51,441 bases of DNA, from the NCBI GenBank assembly GCA_946480785.1, contig CAMLLD010000048.1, positions 1 to 51,441 on the forward strand. The letters are read 5' to 3'. Source of the stretch: an uncultured Blastocatellia bacterium (lineage in GTDB: Bacteria > Acidobacteriota > Blastocatellia > Pyrinomonadales > Pyrinomonadaceae). Of this stretch, positions 17,782-25,366 are shown one piece after another. The translations under genes and the position numbers were made by a program. The notes under the pieces are model-generated. The model was not told where the DNA came from, made no database searches, and worked only from the letters and a program-made list of their open reading frames with translations. The stretch's first letter is position 1. Every line of letters starts with the position of its first letter.

Positions 17782-18387
17782 TCACTTGTTGTTCGTCGCG
17801 GCAGCGCTGACTTTCGTTTGCGCGTGCGCCTGTTGCGCCTGGAACTGGTTCCAGTAATCCTGCACGAAGCTCTTCTGCTTTCCGTGACCCACGCCCGAGT
17901 TGAACTCGTACTGGTACATTTCACTCATCACCTGATCGATGTTCCAGTTGTCATGCGTGAAGCGATAGACAGCGCCCACCACGCCCGTGCGATGGCGGCC
18001 ACCCGCGCAGTGCACGAAGAACTTACCCGTTGACGGATCGTCCACGACCTTCAGGAACTGGTTGATCTGGTCCATGCTCGGATAGCTCTTGTCCTCCATC
18101 GGAATGTTGACGTAGCGCAGTCCGGCAGCTTCCACCGCGGGTTGCTCGTATTCGCGCGAGTTGTCAGTCAGGTCGATGATGGTCTTGACGCCGAGTTGCG
18201 CGAGCGCCTGGTAGTCTTCGTCTTTGGGGCGAGCACCGCGGAAAAAGCGATCATCCATTTGGCCAAAATTCTTGATCTTAACGTTGGGGAATTTCTCGTT
18301 GCGTTTAGCAGATGCGGCTGGTGCAATCGTGAACACGAGCGCGAGTAGCGCAAAAATAGCTGGGGAAAACTTTCTGATGGACTTCAT
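17782..18387 (-). CDS. Secreted dual-specificity/tyrosine phosphatase
   Basis: A 201-residue cysteine phosphatase with a cleavable signal peptide (cleavage near PAASA-K). The P-loop signature is HCAGGRHRTG, with nucleophile C127 and Arg R133; upstream GVKTIIDLTD and MEDKSYPS supply the usual beta strand and a candidate general-acid Asp. Members remove phosphate from Tyr/Ser/Thr or from phosphoinositides or inositol phosphates. A periplasmic location is notable because another secreted, kinase-like protein is encoded 4.5 kb away. The C-terminal QAQQAHAQTKVSAAA tail is low-complexity. The gene is transcribed alone and ends at a clear terminator. Confidence 0.86.
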   Translation of the reverse strand: MKSIRKFSPAIFALLALVFTIAPAASAKRNEKFPNVKIKNFGQMDDRFFRGARPKDEDYQALAQLGVKTIIDLTDNSREYEQPAVEAAGLRYVNIPMEDKSYPSMDQINQFLKVVDDPSTGKFFVHCAGGRHRTGVVGAVYRFTHDNWNIDQVMSEMYQYEFNSGVGHGKQKSFVQDYWNQFQAQQAHAQTKVSAAATNNK

Positions 18388-18647
18388 TAAAATCTCCTTG
18401 TAAATCGAGCCTGTTTAATGCCGCGCCGGGTGGTTTTGATTTCGAACGCTTGGTTCGGGGGCCGCTGAACTTATCGCAAAACCGAGACTAGGATGGATCT
18501 GATAGCGCGTCGGTTGCATAAAATTTGACGTATCTTTTCGGTTGTTAAGGGCACGATTTCGCGCGCGCCGCGAACTGTTTGCGACAGTCTCGAAAGAGTT
18601 TTTCCACTCGCCCCGCATAGACTTCCCGCCTCCCCGCTATACACGCC

Positions 18648-21600
18648 ATGAAACCAACATCCCGCTTACCACTCGCTTTGTTGTTAGCCGTTATCTTCGC
18701 GCTGCTCGTGCCGGCAACTGCACCCGCGCAGGAACGGCTCTGCGATCCGTCGTTTGAAGACTGTTACTCGCCATTGCTACAGCTCGTCCGCAACGAGAAC
18801 AACGGTCTCGACGTCGCGTTCTACATGATCGAGCTGCCAACGCTTGCCGACGCGATCATCGCGCGTTATCAAGCCGGCGTTCCCGTGCGTCTGATTGTCG
18901 AGCCGCGTGGAAACCTGAAGTTTCCGATGAACCAGCCGTTGTTGGATAAGTTTCAGGCCGCCGGCATTCCCATGCGCTACAAACTTGGCGACGGCATCAT
19001 TCACGCGAAGGAGATCGTCTTCGCCGGCCAGAACAAGGTCGTATTCACCGGCTCGAACTTTGGCGATGCGGACGTGGCGCCGTACGTGCCGTATGACAAC
19101 TATGTCGATGGCGCGTGGTATTTCAGCGACGATTCCTCAGTCGTGAATAGTTTCAAAACGAGGTTCGACGATCTTTGGACAGACACGATTCTCTACGGCA
19201 ACTACGCGAATGTCTCGGGCGCGTTGACGCGTCGCTATGCGACGTTTCCCATCGACCCCGCGCTGAACTTCCTGCCGAACAACAATGCGGCGGAGGACTA
19301 CGGCGCGCGCACGATCGCGCAGATCGATCAGGAGACACAGAAGATCGATCTCACGATGTATCGTCTGACGGACAACAGCATTTGCGATGCGCTGCTGCGT
19401 GCGGTAGCTCGCGGCGTGCCGGTGCGTCTGCTCGCGGAACCGGCCGAATATCGTTTTGACGCGAGCCGGCTGGGGGCTGAGTTCACCGGACCTTACAACG
19501 TCGATCGTTTGTATGCGGCGGGCGTGCAGATCCGCATGCGCAAGCATAGCGGACTGAACCATCAGAAGTCTGTGTCGCTCTACGGCCGCGGGCTGACGAT
19601 CTTCGGATCTTCGAATTGGAGTTGGGAGTCGTTCAATTACCAGGAGGAGCACAACTACTTCACCACCAAGGCGTGGTTCTTTCAGTGGTTCGTCGATCAG
19701 TTCAATCGGAAGTGGAACTCGGCGACTGAGTATGAGCCGTTCGTGCCGCAGCCGCCGAGTGTGCCGCTGCTTAAGTCGCCTGCGGATGGCGGCACAGGCG
19801 GAGTTTCGGTGATGCTCAATTGGGAAGGCGGCGGTTGGGCGCATAAGTATGACGTGTACTTCGGTAGTGATCCGAACAATCTGCCGCTCGTGAAGTCCGA
19901 CTTGGTGACGGGGACGTTCGGCTCGAGTGGTGCGGAGACTTATCTCGTTTCGGGTTTGCAGAGTGGTGTGACGTATTACTGGCGCATAGTAAGTAAGACG
20001 ATGGCGAATCAGACGGCGAGTGGTCCAGTGTGGCGGTTCACTGCGTCAGGCACAGCGCCGACGCCCACACCAACGCCGACTCCTACCGCGACGCCGACAC
20101 CAACACCGACGCCAACGCCAACGCCGACACCAACTCCTACTCCGACACCGACTCCGCCGCCAACCTCGGCATCCGAAGTTGTTCTTTACGCGGGGCAGGC
20201 AACGACGCGTGTAGGCAGTTGGACCATCGTGTCTGACTTGTCCGCGGCCGCTGGCAGTCGCATCTTTCAACCTGACGCAGGTGTGCCCAAGATCACGACC
20301 GCTGCGATTAACCCGACGCACTATTTCGAGATGACCTTCAACGCTGAAGCCGGCCGGCCGTATCGCTTGTGGCTGCGCGCCAAAGCGCAGGACGACTTTT
20401 GGGGCAACGATTCGGTGTGGGTGCAGTTTTCCGACAGCATCAACAGCAGCGGCGCTCCCGTCTTTCGCATCGGCACAACGGGCGGCACGGAAGTCAATCT
20501 CGAAGACTGTTCGGGCTGCGGCGTCAGCGGCTGGGGCTGGCAGGACAACGGTTGGGGCATTGGTGTCTTTGGACCACAAATCTTCTTTCAAACCACCGGC
20601 ACGCATACCATTCGCGTGCAGGCGCGCGAAGACGGCGTGTCGATCGATCAGATCGTCTTGTCGCCGGGAACTTACTTGAACAACTCGCCGGGCGCGTTGA
20701 AGAACGACAACACGATCCTGCCGGCGTCCGGCGGCGGCTCGCCGCCCGCGCCGCAAGCTCCGGCCATCAGCTCCATCGCGCCGAATTCGGGTGCGACGGT
20801 TGGCGGCACTGCGGTCACGATCAACGGGAGTAACTTCGCTGCGGGCGCGGTGGTTAAGTTCGACAACCTTGCGGCCACGAACGTCAACGTTGTCACCGCG
20901 AGTTCGATCACGGCTAATGCACCTGCGCACGCTGCCGGTGTTGTGAATGTTGTGGTGACGAATCCGAATGGACTGAGCGGCACACTCGCGAACGCCTTTA
21001 CTTACACGCAGCCGCCGGCGTCTGAAACGATACTGCTCGCAGACGACTTCAACGACAACTCGCTGGATCTCGCGAAGTGGACGCCGAACAATCTTTTCAG
21101 CGGCTTCACTGATTCGGCGTTGCCGTCGCTCGAGACGGCGCAAAGCTATCAAACCGGTCCGTTGCTGACCGGAAAGGCAAATTCGCATTACAACGGCATC
21201 CGGTCGGCGCAGAGTTTCAATTTCAGCGGCGCTTACGGTTACGTGGAGTTGGTCCAGGCGCCGGCTACGTCGACCAAAGCGGATGCGATGTTCACGATCG
21301 GCATTGACGCGAATAACTACTATCGCATTTACGTTGAAGACGGGACTCTCATTTGCCAGTCGAAGATCGCGGGGGTGAAACACGACCTGTTTACCTCGGC
21401 TTATAGTCCGGCAACAGATCGTTTCTGGCGTATCCGTCACGACGCGTCAACGGGGAATGTTGTATTTGAGACGGCGAGTGGTAGTCCTGATGTGGCAGGT
21501 AGTTGGACCATGCGCTACAGCGAGCGTTGGGACACGGTGTCGGTCCCGCTAAGTTCGGTCTGGTTGGAGCTGAAAGCGGGCACGTGGCAAGCGGAATCGA

Positions 21601-21650
21601 TCGCCCCCGGAACCGTCATCTTCGACACCTTCAAAGCCGCAAAGCCGTGA
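18648..21650 (+). CDS. Secreted phospholipase D-like multidomain protein
   Basis: A 1000-residue exported protein. After the signal peptide (ending APAQ) come two PLD-like half domains, each with a reduced HKD motif: IIHAKEIVFAG (H119, K121) followed by FTGSNFGDAD, and LNHQKSVSLYG (H305, K307) followed by IFGSSNWS. Next are an FN3-like domain (about 375-465), a Thr-Pro repeat linker (about 470-505), a carbohydrate-binding-like beta domain with a Trp/Cys-rich patch (CSGCGVSGWGWQDNGWG), an IPT/TIG domain (AISSIAPNSGATVGGTAVTI) and a C-terminal concanavalin-like domain. Such PLD folds include nucleases and phospholipases; substrate is unknown. The binding modules suggest action on a surface, biofilm or polysaccharide. 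It is monocistronic. Confidence 0.85.
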   Translation: MKPTSRLPLALLLAVIFALLVPATAPAQERLCDPSFEDCYSPLLQLVRNENNGLDVAFYMIELPTLADAIIARYQAGVPVRLIVEPRGNLKFPMNQPLLDKFQAAGIPMRYKLGDGIIHAKEIVFAGQNKVVFTGSNFGDADVAPYVPYDNYVDGAWYFSDDSSVVNSFKTRFDDLWTDTILYGNYANVSGALTRRYATFPIDPALNFLPNNNAAEDYGARTIAQIDQETQKIDLTMYRLTDNSICDALLRAVARGVPVRLLAEPAEYRFDASRLGAEFTGPYNVDRLYAAGVQIRMRKHSGLNHQKSVSLYGRGLTIFGSSNWSWESFNYQEEHNYFTTKAWFFQWFVDQFNRKWNSATEYEPFVPQPPSVPLLKSPADGGTGGVSVMLNWEGGGWAHKYDVYFGSDPNNLPLVKSDLVTGTFGSSGAETYLVSGLQSGVTYYWRIVSKTMANQTASGPVWRFTASGTAPTPTPTPTPTATPTPTPTPTPTPTPTPTPTPTPPPTSASEVVLYAGQATTRVGSWTIVSDLSAAAGSRIFQPDAGVPKITTAAINPTHYFEMTFNAEAGRPYRLWLRAKAQDDFWGNDSVWVQFSDSINSSGAPVFRIGTTGGTEVNLEDCSGCGVSGWGWQDNGWGIGVFGPQIFFQTTGTHTIRVQAREDGVSIDQIVLSPGTYLNNSPGALKNDNTILPASGGGSPPAPQAPAISSIAPNSGATVGGTAVTINGSNFAAGAVVKFDNLAATNVNVVTASSITANAPAHAAGVVNVVVTNPNGLSGTLANAFTYTQPPASETILLADDFNDNSLDLAKWTPNNLFSGFTDSALPSLETAQSYQTGPLLTGKANSHYNGIRSAQSFNFSGAYGYVELVQAPATSTKADAMFTIGIDANNYYRIYVEDGTLICQSKIAGVKHDLFTSAYSPATDRFWRIRHDASTGNVVFETASGSPDVAGSWTMRYSERWDTVSVPLSSVWLELKAGTWQAESIAPGTVIFDTFKAAKP
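20058..20160 (+). repeat. Thr-Pro coding repeat
   Basis: About 100 bp of near-tandem ACNCC(N) hexamers encode a (TP)n linker between the FN3-like and carbohydrate-binding-like domains of the PLD-like protein. Such tracts vary in length between strains and act as extended spacers outside the cell. Confidence 0.85.
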
Positions 21651-21678
21651 TGACCGAGGTCTCGATGAACTTGCCGTA

Positions 21679-21957
21679 ATGAACGAAGTGCTTGTAAATG
21701 CGATCACGCAAAAGCAACGACTGCGCTTCGTGTACGACCACAGGCCGCGTCTTGTTGAGCCTCAATGTTACGGAATCGGCACGCGCGGCACCGAACTATT
21801 GCGCGTTCATCAGTTGAAGGGCGGCGCCCAACGCGAGCCCCTTTTCAACGTCTCCAAGATCGTCGATCTCGAAGTCCTCAACGAGACCTTCACCCATCCC
21901 GGCCCAAACTACAAGAAGAACGACTCCGCAATGAAAACGATCTTCGCACAGTTGTAA
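21679..21957 (+). CDS. Small WYL-like domain protein
   Basis: A 92-residue protein resembling a single WYL-type domain (NAITQKQRLRFVYDHRPRLVEPQCYGIGT, then LLRVHQLKGG). WYL domains bind ligands or single-stranded nucleic acid and usually sit behind an HTH domain; here the domain stands alone with no HTH. The ATG at 21679 begins 28 bp after the PLD-like gene. A role in transcription cannot be assumed without a DNA-binding part. It is a recurrent stand-alone form in many genomes (recalled). Confidence 0.7.
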   Translation: MNEVLVNAITQKQRLRFVYDHRPRLVEPQCYGIGTRGTELLRVHQLKGGAQREPLFNVSKIVDLEVLNETFTHPGPNYKKNDSAMKTIFAQL

Positions 21958-22036
21958 CCTTGCGGAGTTTGGGACTGTGCTTAGCGGGCGTTGGCATAGA
22001 GAAGCTTGGAGTTGATGGTCTATGCGCCGAGGTTTG

Positions 22037-22221
22037 TTACGTCTGACGAGGACCTTGCTCTCGCTCTTTAGGTAGCTCGGGCCTGAGCAGGCGTTCTGCT
22101 CGCATCACGTGAAGTATCAAAACTCGTTCGGAATCTTCTCGGTAGGAAGATGCGGCACGGCGGCTCGACGATCTGCGTCAAGGTCATTGAGTGCTGGTTC
22201 CGCCCAGATCACTTCAGCCAT
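22037..22221 (-). pseudogene. ParE-type toxin remnant with internal deletion and frameshift
   Basis: On the minus strand the start is intact: ATG at 22221 gives MAEVIWAEPALNDLDAD, the usual ParE/RelE-type N-terminus. It overlaps the antitoxin stop by 13 bases as in functional pairs. The next bases read VEPPCRIF in a shifted frame, a motif that normally lies about 70 residues further on. A further one-base insertion (TTCCTAC) then shifts to YREDSERVLILHVMRAERL and the C-terminus, ending at TAA 22037. Roughly 50 residues are therefore missing and two frame changes are present, so no toxin can be made. The antitoxin upstream is intact. Confidence 0.85.
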
Positions 22222-22466
22222 CTGGACATCCGTTGCTTCGCCTGCTTGTGAGTTAGTGATCTGCCTTCTTCAATCGCTTTTTCCCCGCGGGCAATGCCTT
22301 CGAGCAATGTCATGCGACGCTGTAGAGTCTCAAACGTTTCGACATCGACGAGATATGCTGGGGGAACGCCATGTTGCGTAATCAGGATCGGCTCTCGATC
22401 CTTCTCCAGTTGGCTCAGGATCTCCGTAGCTTTGCGCTTGAGTGTCGTAACGAGTTCAGTTCGCAT
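22209..22466 (-). CDS. Type II antitoxin, Phd/YefM family (orphaned)
   Basis: An 85-residue Phd/YefM-type antitoxin. The N-terminal DNA-binding part is TTLKRKATEILSQLEKDREPILITQHGVPPAYLVDVE; the toxin-wrapping tail is the charged segment after TLLEGIARGEKAIEEGRSL. It normally neutralises a ParE toxin and represses its own promoter. Its cognate toxin gene is destroyed (22037-22221), so it survives as an orphan. A close paralogue, also 85 residues, lies at 31109-31366. A perfect palindrome just upstream (22478-22490) is a likely operator. Confidence 0.88.
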   Translation of the reverse strand: MRTELVTTLKRKATEILSQLEKDREPILITQHGVPPAYLVDVETFETLQRRMTLLEGIARGEKAIEEGRSLTHKQAKQRMSRWLK

Positions 22467-22477
22467 AGTGTGATACT

Positions 22478-22490
22478 AAAGTGACACTTT
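22478..22490. promoter_or_regulatory. Palindromic operator upstream of the Phd-type antitoxin
   Basis: AAAGTG-A-CACTTT is a perfect 13-bp palindrome centred 18 bp upstream of the antitoxin ATG (22466), the position expected for autorepression by a Phd/YefM dimer. Confidence 0.5.
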
Positions 22491-22556
22491 CATTAAGGCA
22501 AGAGTTGCTGACCATGTCGTTAAGTCCGATTTTGGATCTGTCCGATTGGTCAACGT

Positions 22557-22964
22557 TTAGTCGAAGGGGTTAATAGTTTTCACGCCTGTTTTGCTGAAGT
22601 CGCGAGTATTCCGCGTTGCGACGGTCAGATTATGTTGAAGAGCTGTTGCGGCAATCATTCCATCCAGCAAGGGGACCGTCGCACCCTTACGTCTTAGTTC
22701 TACGACCAACGCCGCCCACCGGCGACTTACTGTTGCGTCCCACGGAACACACTCGACGATCTCAATAACATCTTCCAACCATTGCTCGAGTCGCTGTCGT
22801 TTGGGACTTCGGGGCAGCGCGAGAATACCGATTCTCAGTTCGCCGATAATGAGTGGATCCACGACAAGATTGGCTTCGTGTTTAGTAAGCCACGCAACCA
22901 CCTTCGGATCTGCGGTCGGCTTGGTCGGTTCACTTAGGACATTTGCATCGACGAGGTAGATCAT
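22557..22964 (-). CDS. vapC: PIN-domain toxin ribonuclease (VapC type)
   Basis: A 135-residue PIN-domain ribonuclease, probably cleaving tRNA or rRNA when freed from its antitoxin. The four acidic active-site residues are in place: D6 (VDANVLSE), E42 (GELRIG), D101 (LLDGMIAAT) and D122 (NTRDF). Length is typical of VapC/FitB toxins. Its ATG overlaps the stop of the antitoxin gene by four bases (ATGA), the standard antitoxin-first arrangement. This is the only toxin-antitoxin pair in the window in which both genes look intact. Confidence 0.9.
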   Translation of the reverse strand: MIYLVDANVLSEPTKPTADPKVVAWLTKHEANLVVDPLIIGELRIGILALPRSPKRQRLEQWLEDVIEIVECVPWDATVSRRWAALVVELRRKGATVPLLDGMIAATALQHNLTVATRNTRDFSKTGVKTINPFD

Positions 22965-23212
22965 CCGAACTTTGGCGCTCGGATGTCGGCGGTAGTTTCA
23001 GTGCGGTCGAGAGGCTGAAACCAACCTTTCACAGGGCAGGAAAGCAAAAGCTTTACCAGGCCCTGGTTGCGGGTCCCGGTCCGCCGTTTGAGGAGATACT
23101 CGCCACGATCAAGCCGCTCGATCTCAAACTCCTGTCCCGATTTGATCTCATCTTCACGCCGTATCTCGGCGGGAATGATGATTTGGCCTTTGGTGGAAAC
23201 GGTCGTTCTCAT
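22961..23212 (-). CDS. vapB: AbrB/MazE/SpoVT-fold antitoxin
   Basis: An 83-residue antitoxin with an N-terminal swapped-hairpin DNA-binding domain (TTVSTKGQIIIPAEIRRE, then GQEFEIERLDRGEYLLKRR) and a C-terminal toxin-binding tail with RTETTADIRAPKFG. The VSTKGQI opening is diagnostic of the AbrB/SpoVT fold. It pairs with the overlapping PIN toxin. A perfect 9-bp inverted repeat begins four bases upstream of its start and should be its operator. Confidence 0.9.
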   Translation of the reverse strand: MRTTVSTKGQIIIPAEIRREDEIKSGQEFEIERLDRGEYLLKRRTGTRNQGLVKLLLSCPVKGWFQPLDRTETTADIRAPKFG

Positions 23213-23215
23213 GGC

Positions 23216-23238
23216 GAGGTAAGATAACGTCTTACCTC
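23216..23238. promoter_or_regulatory. Inverted-repeat operator of the vapBC pair
   Basis: GAGGTAAGA-TAACG-TCTTACCTC forms a perfect 9-bp inverted repeat ending four bases from the antitoxin ATG (23212). The spacing and symmetry fit binding by an AbrB-type antitoxin dimer that shuts off its own promoter. Confidence 0.7.
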
Positions 23239-23252
23239 ATCAGTCGTCAAAT

Positions 23253-23321
23253 ATGAAATCGTTTGCATCCACGAAACATTTCGGCGAGGACATTCCGCGG
23301 CGCGAATTCTTGAATCGCTAA
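23253..23321 (+). pseudogene. 5' stump with a Tat-like RREFL motif
   Basis: A 22-codon frame, MKSFASTKHFGEDIPRREF then LNR and a stop. The IPRREFLNR end looks like the n-region of a Tat signal (RRxFL), but the hydrophobic core and enzyme are missing. The gene probably lost everything after its leader; it could also be chance. Confidence 0.3.
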
Positions 23322-23338
23322 CGGGAGGAGGGAGAACT

Positions 23339-23407
23339 ATGAGAACATTCGAACAAGCTCATGCCTTTCGCCAGAGACGTCAAAACTTAGCAGTCGCAAT
23401 CATCTGA
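23339..23407 (+). pseudogene. 5' stump with a strong ribosome site
   Basis: A 22-codon frame beginning MRTFEQAHAFRQRRQNLA sits behind GGGAGGAGGGAGAACT, one of the best ribosome sites in the window, yet stops after 22 codons. A strong site without a gene suggests a truncated coding sequence; the family is not recognised. Confidence 0.35.
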
Positions 23408-23530
23408 TGTATTCTCTTCAGGTCACTGGCTAATGGAAGAGAAACCAGTTGAGACATCTGCGGCGTTGAAAGAGTTTTTTGGCAACTGAGCGAGATCTCC
23501 ATATCATTTGATTGTGAGTACCATTCCCAC

Positions 23531-24244
23531 GTGCAAACAGTAGCGAATGACGACGGTGTGTCGGTATTTGAGAGTGTGCGTCCACGCTTGTTCGGGATCG
23601 CCTATCGCATGCTCGGCAGCGCGGCTGAGGCTGAAGACATTCAGGACGCGTGGCTGCGCTGGCAGGGCACGGATCGAAGCGTGGTCCAGGACTCCGCGGC
23701 GTTTTTGGCAACCGCAACGATGCGCCTGGCAATCACTTTTGCACAGTCCGCCCGCTCTCGCCGGGAAACCTATATCGGCCCCTGGCTTCCGGAACCGGTA
23801 GACACCTCCGGTGATCCGCGCCTGGGCGCCGAACGCGCCGAAGCTTTAGAGTTCGCCGTCCTGCTGTTACTCGAGAAACTCTCTCCCACCGAACGCGCCG
23901 CATACGTTCTCCGGGAAGCATTTGACTATTCCTACGACCAAATCGCCCACACGATCCGATCGACCGAAGCAAATGCGCGGCAACTTGTTACCCGGGCGCG
24001 TAAGCACATCACCGAAGGTCGTCGCAAAACCGTCAGCGCCACCGAACAAAAACGTCTGCTCAACGCTTTCATCGTAGCCTCACAGAAGGGCGATCTGCCG
24101 GCGCTCGAAAAACTCTTTGCCTCCGACGTTGTTTCGTACGCTGATGGTGGGGGCGCTTTACACGTAGCCCGGCATCCCGTTTTCGGTCGTGATCGCGTGG
24201 CGCATTACTTTGCCTCAGTCGGTACCTCAAAACCTGCATCCTGA
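23531..24244 (+). CDS. ECF41-type RNA polymerase sigma factor, regulatory domain truncated
   Basis: A 237-residue ECF sigma factor. Sigma region 2 (LFGIAYRMLGSAAEAEDIQDAW) and region 4 (EKLSPTERAAYVLREAFDYSY, then QIAHTIRSTEANARQLVTRAR) are complete. The linker motif WLPEP and the DGGG motif of group ECF41 are present. ECF41 proteins normally continue through a SnoaL-like domain ending with an NPDKL motif, for about 290-330 residues; this one stops soon after DGGG (HYFASVGTSKPAS). Work on ECF41 (from memory) found that removing the distal extension raises activity, so this form may be constitutively active. The GTG at 23531 is the only start that keeps region 2. Its usual SDR partner gene downstream is only a stump. 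Confidence 0.85.
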   Translation: MQTVANDDGVSVFESVRPRLFGIAYRMLGSAAEAEDIQDAWLRWQGTDRSVVQDSAAFLATATMRLAITFAQSARSRRETYIGPWLPEPVDTSGDPRLGAERAEALEFAVLLLLEKLSPTERAAYVLREAFDYSYDQIAHTIRSTEANARQLVTRARKHITEGRRKTVSATEQKRLLNAFIVASQKGDLPALEKLFASDVVSYADGGGALHVARHPVFGRDRVAHYFASVGTSKPAS

Positions 24245-24349
24245 GCTAAAAAAACCTGTCACAAACCAGAAGGCTATCCGGTCTTAGCGAGCACGGAAAT
24301 AAAACCAGCTTCGCAAAAGCATCGACTGCAAAAATAAGGAGAGTGCGAC

Positions 24350-24472
24350 ATGGAGATCGTAGTGATCGGTGGGACTGGTCTAATCGGATCGAAGCCCGTA
24401 AACACGAATCAAGTTCCGTCTCCGCAGCCACAACCGGCAACAATCGCGCTCAACGCCACTTCCCAAACTTAA
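24350..24472 (+). pseudogene. SDR/NmrA-type NAD(P)-binding oxidoreductase stump
   Basis: Forty codons behind an AAGGAGAG ribosome site: MEIVVIGGTGLIGSK is the beta1-GxxGxxG-alpha1 dinucleotide-binding start of an atypical SDR. The reading frame then goes directly into an unrelated Pro/Thr-rich tail ([14 protein letters not shown]) and stops. Full-length relatives have about 250 residues and are frequent neighbours of ECF41 sigma genes, so this is the expected target gene reduced by deletion. Confidence 0.75.
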
Positions 24473-24503
24473 AGATTCGAGAAGAGAAAAAGGAGAGAGT
24501 GTC

Positions 24504-25349
24504 ATGAGTACTATTACGACTAAAGATGGAAGGCAGATTTACTACAAGGATTGGGGCACTGGTCCGGCCATAACGTTCTCGCACGGCTGGCCGCTAAACG
24601 CGGACGCTTGGGATGGCCAAATGCTTTTCCTCGCGCAGCACGGTTTCCGTGTTGTCGCGCACGACCGCCGGGGTCATGGACGATCGACGCAAACGCCGGT
24701 CGGCAATGACATGGATGGTTATGCCGATGATCTCGCAGCCGTCATTGAGGCGCTCGATCTCCAGGACGTTACGCTCGTGGGCCACTCCACCGGCGGCGGC
24801 GAGGTCGCCCGGTACATTGGCCGCTACGGGACCAAACGGGTCGCAAAGGCAGTCCTGATCGCGGCAGTGCCGCCGCTAATGCTGAAGACTCCCGCCAACC
24901 CTGAAGGCTTGCCGATCGAGCTGTTCGACAAAATGCGCGCCGACCTGCGCAAGGATCCTTCGCAATTCTACGAGGACCTTGCGACGCCGTTTTATGGTGC
25001 GAACCGGCCCGGAGCAAACGTTTCACAGGGAATGCTCGATCAGTTCTGGCTTTGGAGCATGCAAGCGGGTTTGTTGAACTCCTACGAAAGCATCAAGGCC
25101 TTTTCCGAAACGGATCAAACAGAGGATCTGAAAAAATTCGACGTGCCAACGCTCGTGTTGCACGGTGAAGACGACCAGATCGTTCCCGTCAAAGACTCGG
25201 CGAAGAAATCGGCCCGGCTGATCAAGGGCGCAAAGGAAGTCTACTATCCGGGCGCTCCCCACGGCCTCACTGCCACACACCAGGATCAGGTCAATCGGGA
25301 ATTGCTCGCTTTCATCTCGGGTGAACAAGCGGCAGCCGCAGGTGAGTAA
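24504..25349 (+). CDS. Alpha/beta hydrolase (non-haem chloroperoxidase/esterase type)
   Basis: A 281-residue soluble alpha/beta hydrolase. The nucleophile elbow is GHSTGG (S95). The oxyanion region is [11 protein letters not shown], the Asp is in [10 protein letters not shown] and the His in [11 protein letters not shown]. The sequence closely follows the arylesterase/cofactor-free haloperoxidase group. It starts at ATG 24504 behind AAAAAGGAGAG and leads a four-gene run (gaps of 17, 2 and 28 bp) with an HD-domain protein, a cupin and a second hydrolase. The natural substrate is unknown. The run may be driven by the ECF41 factor immediately upstream. Confidence 0.9.
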   Translation: MSTITTKDGRQIYYKDWGTGPAITFSHGWPLNADAWDGQMLFLAQHGFRVVAHDRRGHGRSTQTPVGNDMDGYADDLAAVIEALDLQDVTLVGHSTGGGEVARYIGRYGTKRVAKAVLIAAVPPLMLKTPANPEGLPIELFDKMRADLRKDPSQFYEDLATPFYGANRPGANVSQGMLDQFWLWSMQAGLLNSYESIKAFSETDQTEDLKKFDVPTLVLHGEDDQIVPVKDSAKKSARLIKGAKEVYYPGAPHGLTATHQDQVNRELLAFISGEQAAAAGE

Positions 25350-25366
25350 GACAAAGGAGAGGACCC

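Noticed and set aside
21765..22381. Plus-strand frames overlapping the WYL-like gene and the Phd antitoxin
   Set aside because: They are shadows: no family signal, and the opposite or in-frame genes explain the sequence.
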